Assembly (NCBI RefSeq): GCF_964021845.1
Contig: NZ_CAXHZC010000002.1
Coordinates: 602,950-666,949, forward strand
Direction of reading: 5' to 3'
Length of the DNA stretch: 64,000 nucleotides
Source: Arcticibacterium sp964021845
GTDB taxonomy: Bacteria > Bacteroidota > Bacteroidia > Cytophagales > Spirosomataceae
A program made the position numbers and the translations under genes. This document shows, piece by piece, positions 34,814-42,131 of the stretch (the stretch's first letter is position 1; the number at the start of each line of letters is the position of its first letter). The notes under the pieces were generated by a model. That model worked only from the letters and a program-made list of their open reading frames with translations, made no database searches and was not told the DNA's origin.

Positions 34814-37567
34814 ATGAAAAATACATTTCATTTTTTCCTACTTGTCATTACGCTCTTACTAATTAGCTTGTCCAGTTTTTCACAATCAAATGAAAAACCC
34901 GTTTATCCACGTCAGCTTCCAGTTTTTAATGTTTTAAACGTAGATACATTAATAATTTCAGCAAAAGTTACTGCCTACGAAACCTTCGAAATCACACTTG
35001 ATAATATAAATGATGAAGAACCTGAAAAAGTATGGATTCTGAGACCATTTACGCTTCAAGCTTTTCGAAATACATTTAGAGATTATTTATTCCCTCTCAC
35101 GCAGACTCTACCAAAAGCTTCAATTAAAGACTCCCTTATAGACCCTATATTCTTCAATCTTAAAGCAAGTGATATTGCTATTTCAAGCTATGCTAACAAA
35201 CCAAACGCTGGCAATCTGTGTTTTAACAGGGATGCCCAAGTACGGCGAATAAATTTGTATGAGAAAAACTCTAAACTTTTAAAGCTAAAGGCTCAAGCAA
35301 ATTTAGATAGATATAAATTCGCTAAAACTCAGGTGGTGATAAATGAAACATCTGAAGTAAATATTACAGATAAAGAGCTATATAACACGAATTTTAAAGA
35401 TTCAAAAGAAGAAATTCTAGTCGTTGGAAATAATATATCTAATAGTAAACTCTTCTATATAGGGGGACAACTGTACAAAAAGAAAAAAGCAAAAAATAAG
35501 TTAATAGAGACTTATCGAGAAGACTTCCTTGTAACACGCCAAAATGAATACGATATCACTAAGTTTATTCTAGACTCAACTAAAACCTTATATTCAAAAA
35601 AAAGTAAAATTATCGCTATTGCTCGCGACAGTATTGTGATATTGGAAAATGAAATAAAAATCACCAGAGATAAGATTGATTCTATAGATAATAGTATTTT
35701 ATCCACCCAATTAAAAATTGATTCCGTAGGCAACAATTTAGAGTCAATGAATAGAACCTTCGAGGTTACAAAAATACCTGAAATCACAAAACTACTTGAC
35801 TTAAAATACAGAAGTAATGACAAAAAACTGGACAAGTACAAAGAAATATTTGTTGATGCTCATGTAGAATTAAAAAATAGAATTGATGATTTAAAAATAG
35901 AATTAGATTATACTTCTGTTCATAGGAAACATATTGAAGGCTATAAATCAGAATTTCAAACTTTCTTAAAAAATTCACATACAAAGCAGGATTCAAATTC
36001 GATTATCTTGAAAATCAATGATTATAAAAAGGACTCCTTGCTATTAAAAGACCTCGAGATTAATTTGAGAAAGCAGTTGGAACAATCAACTTACCTACTG
36101 ATCGACTTAAACAAACATTTTAATCTAGTTTATAATATACTAGCAGGGTTAAAGAAACTAGAAAAAAGTTTACCTCAATTTATTCTATCGAATAATATAC
36201 TTATCTCTAATTATTCTTCACAAATAATTGACGAAGCTAAAGAACTTGAAGTTCTAACAGATGAATTGATACAAGCCCATGAAAAATTCATTAATGCTCA
36301 AAATAAGATGCCTGAAACAGATTTCGCAGTAAATAAGATTGATATTGAGTTCAATAAAGGTTTCATTGAAAACATTCTAGTTCTAGGCGAAGTTATTAAC
36401 TATAAAAAGACAAATAGCGTTGACGATATTCTTAAAAACATTGTTAGCAAAGGAAGTAAAGAAGTTAAGTTCGAAAACCTTTCACCAATAGGTTTCTCAC
36501 GTAAGATAGATTTTGAAGATGCGAAAAATAGAACATTACATACTCGCGGGGGTAACGGTACTCAGTATGAAATTAGATTAGAAGATATTTTAACAATTTA
36601 TGTCCAAAATCACCAAGTTGATCGTCGAGACTTTAGTCCTATGAGTGGCATGGTAACTTATAGCAGCCTTGACATAGAGAAATGTAAACCTTTATTCAAA
36701 GAAGAAACATACAAAATTATTGAAGCTACTATTTTTAGTGACTTCGTTGGTCTTGATAAGGCTGAACCTAATGGGTTAGTTCAGACAGAAATATCGAAAA
36801 ACATTCCACTTATTACCTCTCGAAATGTCTGGAGAAAAGTGCCTACTCTTATTCATGGCCTTATCTCAAGTGGTAATTCTGAGGATGCATGGAATTTTGG
36901 AATTCTTGCATATTTTGAACCAATACTTGCCATTTCAAAAGTTGAAGATGACAATAAAACACTTACATTAAACACAATAGACAGGTTTATCAATAATTCA
37001 TATAGCCCCGTTAAATATACGTCTACACTGAAACTTAAGCAATTTCAAAATTTCGAAACAGGTTTCGATTTAAACCTATTTTTAGTAGATATGCCAAGTT
37101 TTAAGTCAACATTTACGCTTGATCTAGGAAGCCGTTTTGGAAGGACTTTGATTTCAGATACACTAAAGACTTTTGATGGAACTGCTCTTCAATCAACTAA
37201 CGGTGGCTTACCACAGGAATATGGAGTAAACACCTATGAGATTTCGCACAAGCTTAACTGGAATATTAAAAGTGATGAGAGGTATGAATTTAATTTATCA
37301 TGGAGAAAGAGTTGGTTAAGTTTAAGAGATAATAGATTCAGTCAAGTAGGTAACATAGATACCTTTGGAAATACTTTAGTACAATCAAAACATTATCGTG
37401 AATATCACACCATGCAAATGCAAGCTAAATTCAAATTGAGTAATACAGCTTCTGGCAAACTGTTTTTTAGATATAGGCTTCATTGGCAAAGAGATTTTTG
37501 GAGAACAGGATTTCATCAAGCACAAGTAGGGTATTCATTTTTTCTGTTAGGTAGATATAAAGAGTAA
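34814..37567 (+). CDS. Unknown large envelope protein: coiled coil plus probable outer-membrane barrel
   Basis: A 917-residue exported protein (signal peptide ending LSSFSQS) with no family that I recognise. Residues about 30-250 form a globular region. About 250-520 is rich in long charged helices (IVILENEIKITRDKIDSIDN, ELKNRIDDLKIELDY, DLEINLRKQLEQSTY), a strong coiled coil. A middle domain follows (ENLSPIGFSRKIDFEDAKN, TRGGNGTQYEIRLED). The last 200 residues alternate like outer-membrane strands (FETGFDLNLFLVDM, YEFNLSWRKSWLSL, KLFFRYRLHWQRDF) and end in VGYSFFLLGRYKE. A periplasm-spanning protein inserted in the outer membrane is plausible. The partner is the upstream lipoprotein. Confidence 0.72.
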   Translation: MKNTFHFFLLVITLLLISLSSFSQSNEKPVYPRQLPVFNVLNVDTLIISAKVTAYETFEITLDNINDEEPEKVWILRPFTLQAFRNTFRDYLFPLTQTLPKASIKDSLIDPIFFNLKASDIAISSYANKPNAGNLCFNRDAQVRRINLYEKNSKLLKLKAQANLDRYKFAKTQVVINETSEVNITDKELYNTNFKDSKEEILVVGNNISNSKLFYIGGQLYKKKKAKNKLIETYREDFLVTRQNEYDITKFILDSTKTLYSKKSKIIAIARDSIVILENEIKITRDKIDSIDNSILSTQLKIDSVGNNLESMNRTFEVTKIPEITKLLDLKYRSNDKKLDKYKEIFVDAHVELKNRIDDLKIELDYTSVHRKHIEGYKSEFQTFLKNSHTKQDSNSIILKINDYKKDSLLLKDLEINLRKQLEQSTYLLIDLNKHFNLVYNILAGLKKLEKSLPQFILSNNILISNYSSQIIDEAKELEVLTDELIQAHEKFINAQNKMPETDFAVNKIDIEFNKGFIENILVLGEVINYKKTNSVDDILKNIVSKGSKEVKFENLSPIGFSRKIDFEDAKNRTLHTRGGNGTQYEIRLEDILTIYVQNHQVDRRDFSPMSGMVTYSSLDIEKCKPLFKEETYKIIEATIFSDFVGLDKAEPNGLVQTEISKNIPLITSRNVWRKVPTLIHGLISSGNSEDAWNFGILAYFEPILAISKVEDDNKTLTLNTIDRFINNSYSPVKYTSTLKLKQFQNFETGFDLNLFLVDMPSFKSTFTLDLGSRFGRTLISDTLKTFDGTALQSTNGGLPQEYGVNTYEISHKLNWNIKSDERYEFNLSWRKSWLSLRDNRFSQVGNIDTFGNTLVQSKHYREYHTMQMQAKFKLSNTASGKLFFRYRLHWQRDFWRTGFHQAQVGYSFFLLGRYKE

Positions 37568-37630
37568 CTAAATTCGAGGCTGATTAAAGTAATAAATCAA
37601 AGAGCATATCTGATTTACTCTGCCTCCCCC

Positions 37631-37656
37631 CTATCTTAGCAAAAAAACTAAGATAG
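37631..37656. repeat. Perfect 9-base inverted repeat upstream of the DISM kinase
   Basis: CTATCTTAG and CTAAGATAG are separated by eight bases (CAAAAAAA). No T-run follows on the plus strand, so it is more likely an operator or an RNA hairpin than a terminator. It lies 45 bases before the kinase start. Confidence 0.6.
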
Positions 37657-37700
37657 ACCCAATCAAAAACATATCATCCATTCAAAAGGCATTAAAGCCA

Positions 37701-39503
37701 ATGCTTTATCTAATACTGCTTGCTTTGCTGAGCTCCTGCACCCTAAAAGACCAAAAGGTTAGAAATATGGTGCCGGACTTGGTGGGTTTGAAGGAGATTG
37801 TCTGTTTGGTGGATAGTTCTGATGTTCTTGGTATTGATGATGTTTCGACTAATCCGCAGCTATTTCAGCCTTATGCAGGACCAGAGTTAAACTATGGGCA
37901 TCTTAGAAAAGCTCTTTGGGTAAAACTTACTTTAGAAAATAAGACTGACACCGCTCAACAGTTTTACATCAGCTCCGACCAAGTTATTCTGGAAGATGTA
38001 CGCTTTTTTAGTAAAACAAAAGAAGGCTGGGATGTTGAAAAATCTAGTTGGGGACTGGCAGCCAGTAAAAAGAAGACAGACTCTTACTTACATGTTTTCC
38101 CTTTGAAATTCCTTCCGAAGGAGACTAAAACGTTTTTCGTACGAATTCGGAATAAATACCAAGTTGTTAGGTACCCTATTCATATTTTCAGTGAGGTACA
38201 GTTTTATCAGCATTCTAACTTTTATGTCTTTCTTGATGGATTGGTCATCATGGCTCTCATCACCTCCATTTTGTATGTATTTTATAACCTGATATTTTCT
38301 CGGAAAGATAGGATATTGATTTACTACATGCTCTATGCAGTAAACTTTTTGGCATTTTACGCCATTCGTATAGCCTCCCCTACCCATATAGCAGAAGCCC
38401 ATCCGCCACTGCTTAATTACTTCGTGACTATTTTTATTTTCATAAGCACTTATGCTTTTGTAAAATTTGGAATTCGTTTCATTGACCCAGACAAAGAGGA
38501 CAAAAAAACTATAATTGAAAACTTCATTGACATATTCTTTTTGCTAACGGTTCTGGCCTCGCTATTTCCAAAATATTCAGATGCTCATACCTTAAACACC
38601 ATCAAACTCATCTTTTTTACGGGTTCCATTGCCTATCTCATTTGGTACATGTGCATCAGGTTCAAGAAAAGTCTGCTTTCGCGAATTTACTTTTTCATGG
38701 GTATGCCTTTGATAATTTCAGGTTTAGTAGAGGGCTTGACAAATGTCTTTGGTATTCTTAAAGTACCTAACCAATTTTTCGAGGCTTTTAGAGTATCTAT
38801 TGTTATTGAGATGCTTTACATTCTTTTTGCCTATATCTATCGGGAGAAGATATTAACAGCACAAATTCAAAATAAACTGAAAGAAACAGAATTAGAATTA
38901 CTTCGGTCAAAAATTGATTCACAAGAGGCCGAACAGAAACGAATTTCAGGCGATTTACATGATGATTTAGGTGGCACATTATCTACTCTGAAAAGATTAA
39001 TTTTTGATAATCTTATTGGGAACGTAAAAGAAAATGAGGCAAACAAAATTAAAAATTTGACCCAAAAGGCGGCCGATGACCTTCGCAGAATTGCTCATGC
39101 CCTTATGCCACCAGAGTTTGAAATATCTGGTTTAACAGAATCTGTTAAAGAATTGCTTAAAAACAATAATTCTGAGAAAAAGAAAATACAGTTTTTACAG
39201 CATGGCAAAGCTCAAAAACTTCATAGCTCCATAGAGCTTAATATCTTTAGAATAGTCTCTGAAATTATTCAAAACATCAATAAACATAGTAAGGCTACCA
39301 AAATCTTGGTTCAATTCATTTGGTCAGAAAACGAGCTCACCATGATGGTGGAAGACAATGGCAGTAATTTTAAAGAAGCTCATTCTGGCCTTGGAATGAA
39401 AAACATGAAGATGAGAGCTGAATATATAGGAGGCTTTATTAACTTTGATTCCAACGGATTAGAGTCCACTATTACCCTCGAAGTACCCATAAATGAGTCC
39501 TAA
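37701..39503 (+). CDS. 7TMR-DISM sensor histidine kinase
   Basis: A 600-residue membrane kinase. The N terminus carries a lipoprotein-like hydrophobic segment (LILLALLSSCTL), then a 7TMR-DISMED2 extracytoplasmic domain (YGHLRKALWVKLTLENKT, FPLKFLPKETKTFFVRI) that in this family resembles carbohydrate-binding jelly rolls. Seven transmembrane helices follow (about residues 175-390), then a coiled linker, the HisKA_3 box ISGDLHDDLGGTLSTLKR with His420, and a HATPase (VEDNGSNF, GLGMKNMKMRAEYIGG). It overlaps its response regulator by 11 bases. The likely ligand is extracellular, perhaps a sugar or a self-made molecule. Confidence 0.93.
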   Translation: MLYLILLALLSSCTLKDQKVRNMVPDLVGLKEIVCLVDSSDVLGIDDVSTNPQLFQPYAGPELNYGHLRKALWVKLTLENKTDTAQQFYISSDQVILEDVRFFSKTKEGWDVEKSSWGLAASKKKTDSYLHVFPLKFLPKETKTFFVRIRNKYQVVRYPIHIFSEVQFYQHSNFYVFLDGLVIMALITSILYVFYNLIFSRKDRILIYYMLYAVNFLAFYAIRIASPTHIAEAHPPLLNYFVTIFIFISTYAFVKFGIRFIDPDKEDKKTIIENFIDIFFLLTVLASLFPKYSDAHTLNTIKLIFFTGSIAYLIWYMCIRFKKSLLSRIYFFMGMPLIISGLVEGLTNVFGILKVPNQFFEAFRVSIVIEMLYILFAYIYREKILTAQIQNKLKETELELLRSKIDSQEAEQKRISGDLHDDLGGTLSTLKRLIFDNLIGNVKENEANKIKNLTQKAADDLRRIAHALMPPEFEISGLTESVKELLKNNNSEKKKIQFLQHGKAQKLHSSIELNIFRIVSEIIQNINKHSKATKILVQFIWSENELTMMVEDNGSNFKEAHSGLGMKNMKMRAEYIGGFINFDSNGLESTITLEVPINES

Positions 39504-40116
39504 AATTCTTATTGCTGACGATCACCAGCTTTTTGGCAATGGCTTAAAAGAGCTTCTTCAAAAAGACTCCCTCTATGAAGTGCATGGCCCTATCATGCAT
39601 GAAGATGAAATCAAACATACCATTTCTGATTTACGGCCGCATGTACTGCTATTAGACATCAACCTTAACGGCATAAATGGTATTCAGCTTGGCAAAGTGT
39701 TAAAAAGTAACTTTCCCGACTTAAAAATAATTATCATTACAATGTATGAAAATTTGACTTTTCTTGCCCAAAGCAAAGAAGCCGAATTGAATGGTTACCT
39801 TCTAAAAGATTGTGAAACGTCTGAATTATTAAATGGCATTCGGGAAGTGTTAAATGGCGGAACTTGTTTTGTAGAAATGGAAAACGACTTTTTTGAAAGT
39901 GAAACTTTCAAAGACAGCTTTCTAGAAAAATACAATATCACCGAAAGAGAGATGGAAATCATGAACCATCTAAAAAATGGAAGAACCAACGAGGAAATTG
40001 CCAAAAGGCTTTTCTTAAGTTTCCATACCGTAAAAACCCACAGAAAAAATATCTATAACAAGCTAGGAGTAAGCAATGTAGCAGAATTAATAGATTTTGC
40101 TTCGCAAAATCCGTGA
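39493..40116 (+). CDS. NarL/LuxR-family response regulator
   Basis: A 207-residue regulator with receiver landmarks IADDHQLF, phosphoacceptor Asp55 in LLLDINLN, and LNGYLLKDC, followed by a LuxR-type helix-turn-helix (YNITEREMEIMNHLKNG, TNEEIAKRLFLSFHTVKTHRKNIYNKLGV). It overlaps the DISM kinase gene by 11 bases and is its cognate partner. The enzyme genes at 40225-41503 follow on the same strand, so it may control them. It is distinct in sequence from the regulator at 31009-31653. Confidence 0.93.
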   Translation: MSPKILIADDHQLFGNGLKELLQKDSLYEVHGPIMHEDEIKHTISDLRPHVLLLDINLNGINGIQLGKVLKSNFPDLKIIIITMYENLTFLAQSKEAELNGYLLKDCETSELLNGIREVLNGGTCFVEMENDFFESETFKDSFLEKYNITEREMEIMNHLKNGRTNEEIAKRLFLSFHTVKTHRKNIYNKLGVSNVAELIDFASQNP

Positions 40117-40224
40117 AAAACGCCCTGGTTTTTTACCCTCCGTTTTAGGGTCTTCTTCATCTGTTCTGAAACACTATAAAGTCTGAATTTTGAAATACAA
40201 ATTCTAACACTAAATAGTAAAATC

Positions 40225-40908
40225 ATGACAGAGGAATTACTTAAAAAACAAACTACTCCATTCATGGCAAAGCTTTCTGACAAAGTGGAGCAAGCCAACC
40301 TTCTTTTCGCTGAAAAACTAAAAACCAACTTCCCAAACGGTTTACAAAAAGAGCAATACGTCAGGTATTTACAAATGCAATACCACCTGACAAAGGGCGT
40401 TCAGGAAACCTTTTTATCATTAGCCGCACATCCTGACTCTAGAGCATATAAAAAACTAAGACCTTTCTTAATCAACTTTGCTTATGAAGAAGAAATGCAC
40501 TTTAAACTGGCAGAAAAAGACCTGAAATATCTTGGAGTCCAAACGGGTGAAATCCCTTTTCTGGTTGAGGTTTGGTGGGCATATCAAAGACAGGCAATTA
40601 TTAATAAACCTTTAGAAAGACTTGGTGCCACAGCAGTACTTGAGAATGTCGGAAACTTCGCTGCTCCTATTATCAAAGACTTGATGAGTTCGGCCTCATT
40701 CATATCTAAAAAGAACACCACATTTACCCAAGTTCACATGCATGAAGCACTTCCGCATGGCGACCAAATCTTAGATGCTTTAACCAATGAAAGCTTTAGC
40801 ACATTACACCAAAAACAGCTTTTAGATGGTGCAGAAAGAGCAACTTGGTTATACGCTTCTTGTATTTACGATTGGATTATTTCTGGTTCATTAATCAATT
40901 TAAACTAG
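40225..40908 (+). CDS. Haem-oxygenase-like iron-containing redox enzyme (TenA/HDO fold)
   Basis: A 227-residue all-helical protein of the TenA/PqqC/haem-oxygenase-like superfamily. Candidate metal ligands follow the diiron oxygenase (HDO) pattern: His54 in MQYHLTKG, the acidic cluster and His92 in YEEEMHFKLAEKDL, Glu140 in AVLENVG, and His171/His173/His178/Asp180 in VHMHEALPHGD. Known members oxidise fatty acids or amino-acid derivatives in small-molecule biosynthesis. The LuxI/FeeM-like acyltransferase gene follows after 7 bases, suggesting that the two act in one short pathway. It lies about 110 bases after the response regulator. Substrate unknown. Confidence 0.78.
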   Translation: MTEELLKKQTTPFMAKLSDKVEQANLLFAEKLKTNFPNGLQKEQYVRYLQMQYHLTKGVQETFLSLAAHPDSRAYKKLRPFLINFAYEEEMHFKLAEKDLKYLGVQTGEIPFLVEVWWAYQRQAIINKPLERLGATAVLENVGNFAAPIIKDLMSSASFISKKNTTFTQVHMHEALPHGDQILDALTNESFSTLHQKQLLDGAERATWLYASCIYDWIISGSLINLN

Positions 40909-40915
40909 CCTAGTT

Positions 40916-41503
40916 ATGAATATAAACGCTGCCACTACCCCAGAAGAACTAGACGCCATAAAATCATTAAGGTATCTAGTTAACCAGCAAGAGCTTCATA
41001 AGAGTTTTCTACTAAAAAATGAAGATTTGACAGATGCACAATCTGTAATTCTTTACGCCAAACGGCACGAAGCCATTATTGGAAGCTTACGATGTACTTT
41101 CAAATTTGATAATCCCGAAATAAGAGCCTATTGGGGTACCAAGAAGCCGAGTTTCAAGTCTCGAGTGGCCTTGGTAGACCGTTTAGTCATTCATCCCACA
41201 TATAGAAAAACAAGAGTGGCCTATGACCTAACCACCCGCATTTATAAACAAGCACTTTTAGAAGGTTGTCATATTGCCTTAATAGAAACTGAGGAACATT
41301 TGATTAAAATGTATCAAAAAATTGGCTTTCAAGTCTACCGCGAAATCAGGCATAATTACGGCTTGCGTTTCCAAATGTTTATCAATCCTTGGGATGTAGC
41401 ATATTTAAATAGCATAAAAAGTCCCTTTTTTCAGGAATACACTTCCTATATAAAAATGGTTAATGGCTTCGCTATCAATACCCCCGCAAAAGTGATAGCA
41501 TAA
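40916..41503 (+). CDS. GNAT-fold acyltransferase, LuxI/FeeM-like
   Basis: A 195-residue protein with an acyl-CoA/acyl-carrier-protein N-acyltransferase fold. The N terminus (ATTPEELDAIKSLRYLVNQQEL) matches the start of N-acyl amino acid synthases and autoinducer synthases. Further blocks are AIIGSLRCTFKFD, VDRLVIHPTYRKTRVAYDL (the acceptor loop region), HLIKMYQKIGFQVY and the closing RFQMFINPWDVAYL. Such enzymes acylate an amino acid or amine with a fatty acyl chain. It is 7 bases downstream of the diiron-type enzyme and upstream of a free LytTR protein. An ordinary GNAT acetyltransferase is the alternative. Confidence 0.72.
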   Translation: MNINAATTPEELDAIKSLRYLVNQQELHKSFLLKNEDLTDAQSVILYAKRHEAIIGSLRCTFKFDNPEIRAYWGTKKPSFKSRVALVDRLVIHPTYRKTRVAYDLTTRIYKQALLEGCHIALIETEEHLIKMYQKIGFQVYREIRHNYGLRFQMFINPWDVAYLNSIKSPFFQEYTSYIKMVNGFAINTPAKVIA

Positions 41504-41523
41504 AATACCCCGATCGGGGTATT
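41504..41523. promoter_or_regulatory. Perfect 20-base palindrome between acyltransferase and LytTR genes
   Basis: AATACCCC-GATC-GGGGTATT starts directly after the acyltransferase stop codon and lies 43 bases before the LytTR start. As RNA it forms an 8-base stem with a GAUC loop but lacks a T-run; as DNA it is a good dimeric operator. Confidence 0.65.
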
Positions 41524-41566
41524 GCCTACATTATCACTGTCAACTTACTTTTGATATTTAAGAAAA

Positions 41567-41875
41567 ATGACCAATCGCATTTATAAAAATAACGCTAACA
41601 TTCTCTTTTTAGAAGGAGACATTAATTATACCAACATCCATTTCAAAAGTGGCTCCATGGTCACCTCTTGTTATACGTTGAGCCGTCATGAGAAAAAGTT
41701 AAATTCCTTTATTCGGGCGAGCCGGAAACACCTGGTAAACCCGTTCCACATAAAAAAATACTCAAAAGCTGGTAACTACGCCGAACTCCTTCTTAACAAT
41801 GGTTTATTTATTCCCGTTTCTAGAAGAAAAATAAAAGAAGTTGAATCAGCTCTGGCTAGACTAAGTCACCATTAA
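41567..41875 (+). CDS. Free-standing LytTR DNA-binding protein
   Basis: A 102-residue protein consisting only of a LytTR domain. The family pattern is clear: NILFLEGDINYTNIHFKSG, TLSRHEKKLNSFIRASRKHLVNP, and NGLFIPVSRRKIKEVE. There is no receiver domain, so it is regulated by abundance or by partners rather than by phosphorylation. LytTR proteins bind direct repeats upstream of their targets. It follows the acyltransferase on the same strand, separated by the 20-base palindrome, and ends before a long hairpin at 41931-41966. A role in controlling the neighbouring enzyme pair is inferred from position. Confidence 0.87.
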   Translation: MTNRIYKNNANILFLEGDINYTNIHFKSGSMVTSCYTLSRHEKKLNSFIRASRKHLVNPFHIKKYSKAGNYAELLLNNGLFIPVSRRKIKEVESALARLSHH

Positions 41876-41930
41876 AACCCCTTTTAATAAATACTGATTC
41901 CACACAAAAAACTAAATCTGCTTGTACAAA

Positions 41931-41966
41931 TGAAATGCTCCACTTCTCAAGAGTGGGGCACTTTCA
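41931..41966 (+). terminator. Long hairpin after the LytTR gene, terminator-like without T-run
   Basis: A 14-pair stem (TGAAAT-GCTCCACT against AGTGGGGC-A-TTTCA, with one bulged C and one G-T pair) with a 7-base loop. No T-tract follows, so termination or 3'-end stabilisation is possible but not proven. Confidence 0.5.
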
Positions 41967-42073
41967 TTCTACAAAACATTGAAAAATATTAGAATAACAT
42001 CATTTTTTTAAGACATTACAAAATATTTATTGGCGACTTAGAAACCCAAACTAGTAATTGCCTAGATTACCGT

Positions 42074-42106
42074 TTTGTTAATTCCTTTTCAAAACTCGTA
42101 CCTTTG
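42074..42106 (+). promoter_or_regulatory. Strong Bacteroidota-type promoter for the M1 peptidase gene
   Basis: TTTG at 42074-42077, a 21-base spacer, and TACCTTTG at 42099-42106, an exact TAnnTTTG. It is the best match to the phylum consensus in the window. The expected transcript start is about 15-20 bases before the ATG at 42132. Confidence 0.65.
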
Positions 42107-42131
42107 AAAAATCATATAATCATCAATTAAA

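Noticed and set aside
40135..40151. ACCCT/AGGGT hairpin after the second response regulator
   Set aside because: Only five pairs and no T-run; too weak to list as a terminator.
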